Source of the DNA: Niameybacter massiliensis
GTDB lineage: Bacteria; Bacillota; Clostridia; Lachnospirales; Cellulosilyticaceae
Length of the DNA stretch: 64,000 bases
Assembly (NCBI RefSeq): GCF_001282685.1
Contig: NZ_LN875035.1
Location: 2,466,001 to 2,530,000 of the forward strand
Direction of reading: 5' to 3'
Made by a program: the position numbers and the translations under genes. Position 1 is the stretch's first letter, and every line of letters starts with the position of its first letter. Below are positions 35,012-43,586 of the stretch, piece after piece. The notes beneath the pieces were generated by a model that was given only the letters and a program-made list of their open reading frames with translations, searched no databases and was not told where the DNA came from.

Positions 35012-35326
35012 TTAATTAGCAGAGTCACTTACATAGGTTATGGTGACCTGCTCATTTTGTAAATCACTAGGTCCTGTATATAATCCTAATAGTGTAAATG
35101 CGCCTAGCTGTAATAACTTCTCTTGGCTGATATCACTTAATTTATATATATTCACAAAATAATAGGTCCTATTCTGAAAAGAAAATTGAAATCTTAGAAT
35201 GAACTGATTACTTAAAGGTGTTTTTACATACTCTGACCAATCCAGTTCCATAGTGACTATAGAGATAGGTACGCCTAATCCAGTTAATTGTTGTTGAATG
35301 ACTACATTTGTTATACTATATTGCAT
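35012..35326 (-). CDS. small beta-rich array protein
   Basis: The 104-residue protein (MQYSITNVVIQQ start) is predicted to be beta-rich, with the array-like stretch IVTMELDWSEYVKTPLSNQF and a final VTITYVSDSAN strand. The frame extends to 35392, overlapping the previous gene, but ATG 35326 has GGAGGGAG upstream and is the better start. Confidence 0.62.
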   Translation of the reverse strand: MQYSITNVVIQQQLTGLGVPISIVTMELDWSEYVKTPLSNQFILRFQFSFQNRTYYFVNIYKLSDISQEKLLQLGAFTLLGLYTGPSDLQNEQVTITYVSDSAN

Positions 35327-35340
35327 ACTGACTCCCTCCT

Positions 35341-35712
35341 TTATCCATTTCCTTGTACATGCTGATAAATCCAAATAGTAGCTTGTGCACATTCCTTTAC
35401 TGTACTTTGGTTATTATATGTACCATTATAGGCTGCATATAACGTTACTATTTTGTCTGTTGGTATAGATGAGACTAACATCTCTTGTGATATACCACTG
35501 TTTATAATAGCAGCCTGACCTTGTGAATCTATAATAGGTATACTAAATTGAACTTGTATATAAATATACACTTCACCAGTATATCTATTCGCTTCTTCTA
35601 AAATAGTATTCCATATTGAATCTAATTGTACTAAAAGTATTAAATTAGAAGGTTTAACCCCTTTATCTACCGTTGTATTTGATGATATTAATTTAATACA
35701 GACATCTGCCAT
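35341..35712 (-). CDS. small beta-rich array protein
   Basis: The 123-residue protein shows the array core clearly: LILLVQLDSIWNTILEEANR, then YTGEVYIYIQVQFSIPI and a terminal ATIWIYQHV strand. It has no signal peptide and starts after GAGGAGG. It is separated from the first array gene by a hairpin that may lower its expression relative to that gene. Confidence 0.65.
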   Translation of the reverse strand: MADVCIKLISSNTTVDKGVKPSNLILLVQLDSIWNTILEEANRYTGEVYIYIQVQFSIPIIDSQGQAAIINSGISQEMLVSSIPTDKIVTLYAAYNGTYNNQSTVKECAQATIWIYQHVQGNG

Positions 35713-35744
35713 AGTGCCTCCTCATTTCTGCTGAATTATTCAGA

Positions 35745-35778
35745 GAAGAAGCTATTAGCCAATGGCTAGTAGCTTCTT
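35745..35778 (-). terminator. attenuator-like hairpin after the first array gene
   Basis: GAAGAAGCTA-T-TAGCC pairs with GGCTA-G-TAGCTTCTT around a 3-nt loop in the 71-bp gap. On the minus strand only a weak T/C run follows, so partial read-through into the rest of the array is likely. Confidence 0.6.
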
Positions 35779-35783
35779 GCTTC

Positions 35784-36113
35784 TTAGAAGTTCCAGATTG
35801 CTCCGTCGTATACTTTACCATCTGTAAATACTGTAGAAGCTGTTAAAAGAAGTAATGGGTTAACTGTAAATGCTACACCAGCAGTTGCAAAGTCATCTGC
35901 TGCTTGCACTTTGTAAGTCCAGCTAAGTGGAACTATTGCACTTGTACCATTTTTAGAATCTACATAAAATTTCAAATTATCATTAGTTGCTACTGTACTT
36001 CCTGTAATTTTAACTAAGATGGTATCTAATGTTGGTTCTGTTCCTGCGTTGTCTCCTGTAACTTGTGCATTTGTTGCTTGATAAGTGAAGCTTACTCCTT
36101 GAAGTTGTGCCAT
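35784..36113 (-). CDS. small beta-rich protein, TGDNAG family, first gene of the array
   Basis: The 109-residue protein has no signal peptide and no Cys, is rich in Thr, Ala and Val, and is paralogous to the last gene of the array through NAQVTGDNAGTEP and PLSWTYKV. A very strong AGGAGG site and first position before an attenuator-like hairpin suggest it is the most abundant product, perhaps the main subunit of a surface layer or fibre. That role is inference. Confidence 0.7.
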   Translation of the reverse strand: MAQLQGVSFTYQATNAQVTGDNAGTEPTLDTILVKITGSTVATNDNLKFYVDSKNGTSAIVPLSWTYKVQAADDFATAGVAFTVNPLLLLTASTVFTDGKVYDGAIWNF

Positions 36114-36173
36114 ATTAAAAAACCTCCTTTTATTTTGCAGCTTCTGTTTTTATTCTTAACTAAAGCTGTACTA

Positions 36174-36201
36174 TATACTATTAGGCATCTTTTTAAAGTG
36201 T
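36174..36201 (-). promoter_or_regulatory. possible sigma-K-type promoter of the small-protein array
   Basis: On the minus strand AC (36200-36201), 17 bp, then AATAGTATA (36174-36182) fits AC-N16/17-CATAnnnTA with one mismatch. It is about 60 bp upstream of the first array gene. Confidence 0.4.
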
Positions 36202-36247
36202 GATTGCTTGTATAAATTATTTTTCAAATTTTAATCTAAAGCACAAA

Positions 36248-36276
36248 AAAGGCGAGACCTTTTAGGCCTCACCTTT
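36248..36276 (-). terminator. terminator after the methyltransferase gene
   Basis: AAAGG-C-GAG and CTC-A-CCTTT form a stem around 11 bases directly after the stop codon, with a T run on the minus strand. Confidence 0.75.
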
Positions 36277-37773
36277 CTAATCTACCTGATTCACAGTAAT
36301 GATAAACACATAGCTTTCTTCCTTTTTAGAAATAGTCCATGTCTTTTCTAATTGATAATAATGAGGATAGTTTGCTAATCCCCTCTCTACAAGGTCTTTA
36401 TCTCTAGAATAAAGGATCATTACACTATTTGCTTCCATCATAGTATGTGCCTTTTGGAAGAATAGAGCATATAGTTCTACAATCTCTCCTTGTGTTTTAC
36501 GTCCTATAGCTGTTGGCATATTGGTAATGAGTTCATCGAACAAGTACTTATGAGTAAAGTCAAAGAAATCTCTATTGATGAGATAGATATCTGTACTTGC
36601 CCAATTAGCATTTTCTATTGCATGATCTATCGCCTCACCATAGATGTCTACACCATATAGAACCTTTGCTTTTTCTACTTTTTGTCTTTCAATAAGTATT
36701 GTCCCTACACCACAGAATGGATCAAGTACCTGAGCCTCTTCTTTTAAATAGGGTTTCGCAAGCTGCATAGTAAGTGCTGCTGTACTTGGTGCAATACTTA
36801 CAGCCAAAGTTTTCTTTCTATAACTAAAACGTTTATCTTCTATTGTAAAAAGTTTAAGTAGTACATTAAAACGCCCTTCTTTATTTTCAATAAGACGGAT
36901 TTCAAATTCATAGTGAGATGTAGAATTGATGAGCTGACGATTTGATATACGCTCAAGCTCACTTGCTAATCGCTTTGTAAAAGTACTACGTTTATCAAGA
37001 GCCATTTTACTTTTCACTTCTATTCTAAAATAAAAAGGTGGATAACCTTTGTGACGTGTCAGTAAGAAGTTTAAAAGTCCGCCTTCAAATAAGGTTTGAG
37101 CTGCTTCTTCTGGATGAGCTTCTACTGTACTTACCTCTGGAAGTTTAAACAATAAATCGGAATAAGTACGAATACGTAAAATTTCCTTTAAGTCTTCCGT
37201 ACGTACCATAATTCCTGCACCAAAAGCTTTGGCTTTTCCCTTTGTAATCTGATCTAAAGTAACTTGCTGGTGGTCACGATTGGTGAGTAAAATCATATCT
37301 GATAGCACTTTATAGCCATTAAACTCATGTTTTTGAGGTTCTTCTAATTTTAATGTAAGCTGTGTTAATAGACGCAGTTCTTCATTAATATGTTTCTTAT
37401 TGTTTTCTTCTACTGGTTTACTACTTAATTGAAAGAGGCGCGTCTTTAACACCTCTTGTAAGTCACTACAATCGAAGCAACTTAAGGCTGTTAAATAATC
37501 ACTTCTTATAAAAAGCTTCTCTTCATTTTCATAAGCCTTCAATAATAATGGTTTAAAATCTTCTATTTTTAAATCGCCCATAATAAGCACTACATTTTTA
37601 CGTACTTTAGCATCTTCATCTTGTAACAAACTTTCAAGTACACTAAAATCGCCATCTAATTCATAATAAAAAGCACGTTTATTATTAGCGTCTTTAATAA
37701 GCTGGCGTAACTCAATAAGACTTTTTCTTACATTTTGTCCTGCACAAATATTACTATATAATGTCTGTATCAT
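36277..37773 (-). CDS. TRM11/RlmL-like SAM-dependent methyltransferase with N-terminal helical repeats
   Basis: The 498-residue protein starts with about 130 residues of HEAT-like helices (SVLESLLQDEDAKVRKNVVL). A middle region (about 150-310) resembles a THUMP-type RNA-binding segment, and the C-terminus is a class I methyltransferase (about 315-498) with the SAM motif VLDPFCGVGTILIERQK and a catalytic loop ELITNMPTA in place of the usual NPPY. It most likely methylates guanine or adenine in tRNA or rRNA. The loop variation makes the exact chemistry uncertain. Confidence 0.8.
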   Translation of the reverse strand: MIQTLYSNICAGQNVRKSLIELRQLIKDANNKRAFYYELDGDFSVLESLLQDEDAKVRKNVVLIMGDLKIEDFKPLLLKAYENEEKLFIRSDYLTALSCFDCSDLQEVLKTRLFQLSSKPVEENNKKHINEELRLLTQLTLKLEEPQKHEFNGYKVLSDMILLTNRDHQQVTLDQITKGKAKAFGAGIMVRTEDLKEILRIRTYSDLLFKLPEVSTVEAHPEEAAQTLFEGGLLNFLLTRHKGYPPFYFRIEVKSKMALDKRSTFTKRLASELERISNRQLINSTSHYEFEIRLIENKEGRFNVLLKLFTIEDKRFSYRKKTLAVSIAPSTAALTMQLAKPYLKEEAQVLDPFCGVGTILIERQKVEKAKVLYGVDIYGEAIDHAIENANWASTDIYLINRDFFDFTHKYLFDELITNMPTAIGRKTQGEIVELYALFFQKAHTMMEANSVMILYSRDKDLVERGLANYPHYYQLEKTWTISKKEESYVFIITVNQVD

Positions 37774-37850
37774 ATATTCTCCTGACTATTTCAATCTTTT
37801 TGTTAGAGTCTGTCTCTTACTCTAACATTATTCACTTTAAAGTACAACCT

Positions 37851-39041
37851 CTAAGTCTGTTTCTTTATATACGCTTCTGTCTCTATAGGTTTATTCTTTT
37901 TTTCAAGTTTGTTTTCAGTATATATTTTAAAAATTTTAAACACTACAGAAAGTGTAGGCACACCCAGTAGTACACCTAAAAATCCAAAAAGTCCTCCTCC
38001 AAGCATAATAGCAACCAATACCCAGAAGCCTGATACACCTATAGAATCTCCAATAATCTTAGGGACTAAAATATTGCCATCTATTTGTTGAAGTATAAAG
38101 ATCATAATACCAAACCCAAGTGCTTGCATGGGGCCACCTGCCATTAAAATAATAAAGACACCTGGTACAGCACCGATAAATGGGCCTAAATAAGGAATAA
38201 CATTTGTACAGGTTACAATTACACTTATAAGGAGAGAAAACTCAAAGCCACATAGATTCATAGCAATAAAACATAATGTTCCTACAATCAAGGCATCTGT
38301 CATTTGCCCTACAAAATAACGCCCAAAGGTATCATCAAAAATCTCTATTATCAAACTAATACGGCTTATAATTTTATCTGAAAGTACTGCGTGCATTAGC
38401 TTACAATTACGCGCAAAAAATTGTTCTTTATCTACCAATAAATAAATGGATACAACCGTTGCTAAAAACGTATTCAAAACAGCACCTGTCAGTTTAAAAG
38501 AAACGTCTACTAACATAGGAATTACTTTACCTGTAATTTGCAAAATCATCCCAGACACATCTCCTACAAATTCCGATATCACTTGATAAGCATTGCCCTC
38601 TACACCATTTTGCAAGAGTAATGTATTTAATGAAGCTTCCAAACTCTTAAAAAACTCTGGTATCTTCTGATAGAGTATATTTAAACTCTGTATTATTTGA
38701 GGGAGTACAAAAGAAAAAAGTGAAACCAAAACAAGTAATACAATAAGATATAGAACAATTACACCTACAACACGAATAAAATGCTTAGCAACCTTTTGCC
38801 TAAAAACATATTTATCAAGATAATGCTCAATCCATCTTAAGGGGCGCCAAAATAAGTAGGCCATTGCTATTCCTAATATAAACGGATTTAAAATCCCTAT
38901 AATCTTATGCACTCCACTTGTTACAATATTAAAATTAAGAAGTATAAAGTAAAAACTTATTGAAGTGAGTGTAATCATTAAATAGGTCAATATTTTATTT
39001 TTATCAACGTTAAAATGCACCTTTATTCCTACTTTCTTCAT
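37851..39041 (-). CDS. AI-2E family transporter (PerM/YtvI type)
   Basis: The 396-residue membrane protein has about eight helices and the family motifs GRYFVGQMTDALIVGTLCFIA, TNVIPYLGPFIGAVPGVFI and DGNILVPKIIGDSIGVSGFW. Members include exporters of autoinducer-2 and sodium/proton antiporters; the YtvI subgroup in spore formers is uncharacterised. It is monocistronic. The ribosome site is weak. Confidence 0.9.
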   Translation of the reverse strand: MKKVGIKVHFNVDKNKILTYLMITLTSISFYFILLNFNIVTSGVHKIIGILNPFILGIAMAYLFWRPLRWIEHYLDKYVFRQKVAKHFIRVVGVIVLYLIVLLVLVSLFSFVLPQIIQSLNILYQKIPEFFKSLEASLNTLLLQNGVEGNAYQVISEFVGDVSGMILQITGKVIPMLVDVSFKLTGAVLNTFLATVVSIYLLVDKEQFFARNCKLMHAVLSDKIISRISLIIEIFDDTFGRYFVGQMTDALIVGTLCFIAMNLCGFEFSLLISVIVTCTNVIPYLGPFIGAVPGVFIILMAGGPMQALGFGIMIFILQQIDGNILVPKIIGDSIGVSGFWVLVAIMLGGGLFGFLGVLLGVPTLSVVFKIFKIYTENKLEKKNKPIETEAYIKKQT

Positions 39042-39217
39042 TAGTCTCGTTATGTACTAGTATAGCATGTTTACTTCATTACTACCATCTGTAATACACC
39101 CTTCTCTATATCCATTACTTTTGTGGTCACTATGCGTATTACACATGATTTATGCTTTTTAAAAAGTATAATTGTATCTATAAATTTATATTTATTTTAA
39201 ATATTTTTGGCAAGTAT

Positions 39218-39244
39218 ACATTCTTTACCTTTACGCATAAAATG
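39218..39244 (+). promoter_or_regulatory. possible sigma-K-type promoter of the GNAT-like gene
   Basis: AC (39218-39219), 16 bp, then CATAAAATG (39236-39244) has one mismatch to AC-N16/17-CATAnnnTA. A GCTAAG/CTTAGC hairpin lies between it and the gene. The rest of the 257-bp gap shows nothing else I can name. Confidence 0.3.
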
Positions 39245-39298
39245 CTATAATAAGGCTAAGCTATTCTTAGCTTTAAAAAATATTTTGGAGGGATTTTT

Positions 39299-39868
39299 AT
39301 GGAATCAGAGGATGCAGATAGTGATACTGATACCGATAAGTTGATTGGATTAAGTGAAAAGGTATATTCTTGGAGCCCTGATAAACAAGAGCTTTCTATC
39401 ACCATCACTTATGAGAATCAACGAGTAGGCTATCTAAATGCGGTAATTATGGATGTGGGGTCTTTAAAATCAGGTGGTTTTAGAGATGATAAGCTGAAGT
39501 GCCAAGATAAGGAAATCGAAGAGGAGCTCTTAACCTTCTACAAAAGTCTAAGTGACGTGTTAGAAACTCGTGTAGTCTTCTACATTACAGACTTCTTCTT
39601 AGAAAAAGTTTATCGTGGCATGGGGATTGGAGGTGACATACTAAACCTTCTTCCTGAGTGGCTAGACACCCATTTCCCAGAGGTCAATGATTTATACCTT
39701 TTTCCGTATCCTCTTGAAAAAAGTAATGGAAAAGTAGAATGTGTTAAAAATGTAGACGATAAAAAGTTATTGGAGATGAGAACAAAGCTCATACGCTTTT
39801 ATTTAAGCCATGGGCTAAGAAGAACACAGACACAGTTTTTATATAGGCCAATTAAGCCAGCTGCATAG
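39299..39868 (+). CDS. GNAT-like acetyltransferase-fold protein
   Basis: The 189-residue protein has an acidic N-terminus (ESEDADSDTDTDK) and a core resembling a GNAT fold. The segment YITDFFLEKVYRGMGIGGDI has the spacing of the acetyl-CoA pyrophosphate loop (R-G-x-G-I-G). The substrate is unknown. The end of the coding region is part of a strong terminator. It could instead be a non-catalytic GNAT-like domain. Confidence 0.6.
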   Translation: MESEDADSDTDTDKLIGLSEKVYSWSPDKQELSITITYENQRVGYLNAVIMDVGSLKSGGFRDDKLKCQDKEIEEELLTFYKSLSDVLETRVVFYITDFFLEKVYRGMGIGGDILNLLPEWLDTHFPEVNDLYLFPYPLEKSNGKVECVKNVDDKKLLEMRTKLIRFYLSHGLRRTQTQFLYRPIKPAA

Positions 39869-39920
39869 ATAAAATAAAAACAGGTTGCTGTATAAAAGAG
39901 CAACCTGTTTTTATTTTATC
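39868..39920. terminator. bidirectional terminator after the GNAT-like gene
   Basis: A stem of about 20 bp (ATAAAAACAGGTTGCT and complement) with a 10-nt loop begins at the stop codon and ends in T-rich sequence. Confidence 0.9.
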
Positions 39921-39995
39921 TATTATTTTAAATTTTTATTTTACTTTATTTTTATTTTCTATGCTTTAAAAAATTCAATCTAGACTCTCCTATGT

Positions 39996-40023
39996 ACACT
40001 TTCCTTTCATTTAACATAAAATA
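39996..40023 (+). promoter_or_regulatory. sigma-K-type promoter of the GT2 gene
   Basis: AC (39996-39997), 17 bp, then CATAAAATA (40015-40023) is an exact fit to AC-N16/17-CATAnnnTA, 49 bp upstream of the start codon. Confidence 0.6.
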
Positions 40024-40072
40024 TACTAGCAGTGTTATGTATAATTTTCATCTAATGAAAGTGGGTGCTTTT

Positions 40073-40681
40073 ATGAAAAAAGTAAGTGTTTTAATTCCTG
40101 TCTTTAATCAAGAAGTTCTTATCAGAAAAGCTATTACAAGTATTCCCCAGAGAGACGATCTAGAAATTATAGTTTGCGATGATGCTTCTACAGATAAGAC
40201 GGTTCAAGTAATAGAAAGCTTTTCTAATATAAAACTACTAAAGAATTCTATAAATAAAGGTATAGGTCACACAGTGAATAAACTGCTTGACTCCGCTACT
40301 GGAGAGTATATTGTTCTTTTAGGAAGTGATGATTATTTTTATACAGAAGTCTTCAATCATGTTATAAATACATTCCTCTATAGCGACATTAACTATGATA
40401 TTGTCTATTTTAATCTAGAAATAAACAATGGTACTGTTTGGTGCCTTACAGAATCTACTAAATATTACTACTGCGGATCTGTAAAGTTTATTAGACGTTG
40501 CTTTATTGGTACTATACGATGTCCTGAAATAAGATATGCTGAAGACTATCCCTTTTTTATAGAATTGATGAAAAAATCCCCTAAAGAAATTTTTACTAAT
40601 CAGATTGTTAAACATTATAATTTTCCTCGTATAAATAGTCTTGTTGATGAAGTTTTACAAGGATCAACTGTTCAACCCTAA
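40073..40681 (+). CDS. small family 2 glycosyltransferase
   Basis: The 202-residue protein is a short GT-A fold. It has the nucleotide-sugar-binding start VSVLIPVFNQEVLIRKAI, IVCDDASTDKT, and the DxD-like motif LLGSDDYFY. It lacks the usual C-terminal extension and any membrane segment. The exact sigma-K-type promoter suggests that it modifies a spore-surface polymer or protein in the mother cell. An in-frame upstream start at 39992 overlaps that promoter and is unlikely. Confidence 0.8.
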   Translation: MKKVSVLIPVFNQEVLIRKAITSIPQRDDLEIIVCDDASTDKTVQVIESFSNIKLLKNSINKGIGHTVNKLLDSATGEYIVLLGSDDYFYTEVFNHVINTFLYSDINYDIVYFNLEINNGTVWCLTESTKYYYCGSVKFIRRCFIGTIRCPEIRYAEDYPFFIELMKKSPKEIFTNQIVKHYNFPRINSLVDEVLQGSTVQP

Positions 40682-40764
40682 CTTCTACAACTTAATTATA
40701 ATGTTTCTATACTAACATCTTTCGAATCACTTCTAATCACTATCCCCCCTATTTGAGCAATAAC

Positions 40765-40825
40765 ATAAGCCAAACTAAAATTTTCTATATTTCACAAAAG
40801 AAAAAGTTATTTTAGTTTGGCTTAT
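40765..40825. terminator. terminator between the GT2 gene and the convergent glycosyltransferase operon
   Basis: ATAAGCCAAACTAAAAT and its exact complement form a 17-bp stem around about 27 bases. Confidence 0.8.
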
Positions 40826-40844
40826 ATTAATGTAACATTGAAAT

Positions 40845-41864
40845 TTATATTTGTTTCAAACTCTCTATGACTTGTCTCTCATTATCTTCATACCACTCTT
40901 CATATAAGTTTAAAATTTCATCTCTATGCTCTAAAGCTTTTACTGCTTTCTTATAAATAGCTGGTGCACTATCCACTTCTTCTATCACTAACCAATTTCT
41001 AAGCGGGTGCTCTTCAAAATAATGATGATTATTTCCAGTCAAACAAATTACTCCTTGATTGAGACTTTCAAGCGGTAATAATGGGGCACATTCTGTAAAG
41101 GTAACATAAAAATTAATCATATTCTTGGCAAGCTCTTCTTGAAATGCCTTACGACTTAGCTGCATTGTATGTTTCACAACAGTAATACCCAGCTGGTTAG
41201 CAAAGCATATCATTCTGTCATTAGCGGGGATAAGACTAATTTGAGCTTGATGAAATAAGCTTGCAGCAGCAATTTGAGTATATGCATTTTTAGCCCATGT
41301 TTCTCCTGAAGCATAAATACCTATTGAAGTAGGATATGCTAGATTAAAAGACCACCTCTTCTGATATTTATCTACTACTTCTTTCTTTTTTACATGATTT
41401 TTTAAATGAATAACTGAAATACCTAGCTTTTTATATACCTCACACATGTTTTGTTTGGCTAAGGCAAGTTGGTCAATATGGTGGTCTTTGGCTAATTGTA
41501 GAATTTCATAGTGCCTCACCCAAGAATACTCTTCGTACATATGCGTTGTATTGCCGTGCCAAAAAATAGTAATTTGAAGTTTTGCATCCTGTTGTTTTAA
41601 ATAACTGCAAAGTGTATTCCATCCTGCTGCAAATCCACTTATTACAATTTTTTTCACATGGGACTCCAAGATCTTCATGCCTATTGCTACAACTTGTTCA
41701 TAGCTATTTAAGTCCTCTATCTCTATTACGAATTCAAATAATTCCTGCGTAGCATGCTTTACACCTAACCAATGACGATGTGTAATGGCTAAAATTTCTA
41801 TATCGTGCTTTTTAATATTTTCCATTTGCACTTGAAATGCCTGTACAATCCTATCTTCATCCAT
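40845..41864 (-). CDS. GT-B-type glycosyltransferase-like protein
   Basis: The 339-residue protein is the third gene of a glycosyltransferase operon. Its fold pattern (ITIFWHGNTTHMYEEYSW in the first half, LNQGVICLTGNNHHYFEEHPL in the second) is that of a GT-B enzyme, but the typical donor-site E-x7-E motif is replaced by FTECAPLLPLESLNQGVICL. It starts 2 bp after the upstream stop codon, with its ribosome site GAGGTGAT inside that gene, so translation is coupled. Confidence 0.65.
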   Translation of the reverse strand: MDEDRIVQAFQVQMENIKKHDIEILAITHRHWLGVKHATQELFEFVIEIEDLNSYEQVVAIGMKILESHVKKIVISGFAAGWNTLCSYLKQQDAKLQITIFWHGNTTHMYEEYSWVRHYEILQLAKDHHIDQLALAKQNMCEVYKKLGISVIHLKNHVKKKEVVDKYQKRWSFNLAYPTSIGIYASGETWAKNAYTQIAAASLFHQAQISLIPANDRMICFANQLGITVVKHTMQLSRKAFQEELAKNMINFYVTFTECAPLLPLESLNQGVICLTGNNHHYFEEHPLRNWLVIEEVDSAPAIYKKAVKALEHRDEILNLYEEWYEDNERQVIESLKQI

Positions 41865-41866
41865 TA

Positions 41867-43504
41867 CTAAATCACCTCAACCTTATCCTCATACCCCTGC
41901 CCTAACGCTTCCAAGTACGTCTGTTGAATCTTTTCTGATGGGCAAATAACTTTATCTATTTGTCTATAAAGCTTTCTTGTATAATCTAGAGTATACCCTA
42001 TATGACTACTTGCATAGTCTTCTTGCACCCAACTTATTTTAGCTATAGGCTCTTTTAATTCACTTATAAGCCATACCGTCAAAATTCCACCACATGCCAC
42101 GATACATTCATAGTCCTCTGTCTCTAATTGTATTATTTCTGGATGTTCTACTTGTTTCCACAATTCATTAATGTTCTTATATATAGTACCTTGAAAACCT
42201 TGGATCTCTACCAATGAACTTCCTTGTACAACTGCCTTTACCCCTATCCTAAAGCCTTTCTCTTCTATTTGTTGTAAAAATTTCATAAGCTGTATATCAA
42301 TTGTACCTACATCATATATAAGGAATAAAATCTTTTTGTACTTCTTGAATAATTCTATCAATCTTTTATGCTCTTCTTTAGAAGGTAAGATATTAAAAAG
42401 TGTATCTAAAGAAGGTTCTGTTATATACTCTGCCTTAGTTCGAATATTTTCACGGCTATAAGGATTATGGATAACCTTGAGCTTAGAGCGGTATCTTTCT
42501 CCTAAATACTCTATAACAGTTTCTTGCAGCCTTTTTGAAACACATACAATTACATCTATGGTATCATATAATGCTTGCATTGTCTCTTTAGCGTAGCCCC
42601 AAAAAGAGTATTTAAACTCACCATGTACCCAATTAACTTTGACTGCATGAGGATTACCATAATTTTTAAAAAGTAAAGGTCCTATAATTCCTAAAAAGCC
42701 CACTTCATAGTCATAATCAGAGTCTAATCTTAGCTCTAACGAATCTGCTTCATATGCTGTCCAAAAAGCTTCTTCCGTTGGATAAATAAATCTTATTTTG
42801 GCTCTATCATCTAAATGAATAGCTTCTGATTTACTATCAGCAAGAACTAGTAACTCAATCTCATATTTATTATAATCCATAATTTCTAGTATATGTGCAA
42901 GAATAGTCTCTGCACCACCTAGTAACATATTCATCATTACAAAAAGTATTTTTGTCTTACGATTACTATCTGGTGGTATAAATAATGCTTCTAATTGTTT
43001 TAATATCAATGTTTCATCAAAGGGGAATATTGGACTATTTTCCAACCTATACGTATAGTACGCTCTAAGCTCTTCATCTTGTAACATACGTTTAATCCCC
43101 TCATATAATCCCTCCTCCGTATTGTCGACAAGTAAACCATATGCACCTTCTTGAAGTAGTTCACTCGGCCCCATACTTCTTGTTGCAACAATAGGCTTAT
43201 TTAAATACATACTCTCTACAACAACTCCAGATAATCCTTCACTTAACGAACTACAAACAAATAAATCTGCCTGCTTCATATATGGAAGAGGATTTGATTT
43301 GGCACCTAGTAACTTACAAGATTGCTCGACCTCCAGTTTCTGAATCAACTTTTCCAACTCTGAGTGCAATACTCCTTCTCCTATTATAGTTAGTGTATGC
43401 TTAATACCTTCTCTAATTAGCCTAGCATGTATATGAATTAGACGTTCATATCCCTTTTCCCAAACTAAACGTCCAACCGTAACAACATGTAATGTCCGTT
43501 GCAT
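41867..43504 (-). CDS. glycosyltransferase with permuted GT4 domain order (C-N-N)
   Basis: The 545-residue protein begins directly with a GT4 C-terminal donor-binding domain (about 1-165; VGRLVWEKGYERL, CSSLSEGLSGVVVESMYLNKPIVATRSMG). Two successive GT4 N-terminal-type domains follow (about 180-360, with MNMLLGGAETILAHIL, and about 375-545). It ends at DKVEVI, where a C-terminal domain would normally begin. The first domain is a clear paralogue of the end of the preceding gene's product. The start is supported by GGGAGG seven bases upstream, so the arrangement is not a start-site error. Confidence 0.75.
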   Translation of the reverse strand: MQRTLHVVTVGRLVWEKGYERLIHIHARLIREGIKHTLTIIGEGVLHSELEKLIQKLEVEQSCKLLGAKSNPLPYMKQADLFVCSSLSEGLSGVVVESMYLNKPIVATRSMGPSELLQEGAYGLLVDNTEEGLYEGIKRMLQDEELRAYYTYRLENSPIFPFDETLILKQLEALFIPPDSNRKTKILFVMMNMLLGGAETILAHILEIMDYNKYEIELLVLADSKSEAIHLDDRAKIRFIYPTEEAFWTAYEADSLELRLDSDYDYEVGFLGIIGPLLFKNYGNPHAVKVNWVHGEFKYSFWGYAKETMQALYDTIDVIVCVSKRLQETVIEYLGERYRSKLKVIHNPYSRENIRTKAEYITEPSLDTLFNILPSKEEHKRLIELFKKYKKILFLIYDVGTIDIQLMKFLQQIEEKGFRIGVKAVVQGSSLVEIQGFQGTIYKNINELWKQVEHPEIIQLETEDYECIVACGGILTVWLISELKEPIAKISWVQEDYASSHIGYTLDYTRKLYRQIDKVICPSEKIQQTYLEALGQGYEDKVEVI

Positions 43505-43586
43505 TTATATGCCTCCCTTTTTATACAAATTACTCTATTAATATATTCTATTTCTAAGCTATTTGTTCTTTTTTCTATATTTCTAT

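Noticed and set aside
32674-36113. Prophage structural gene cluster as explanation for the small-protein array
   Set aside because: There is no terminase, portal, capsid, tail tape measure, holin or integrase nearby, and codon use matches the neighbours.
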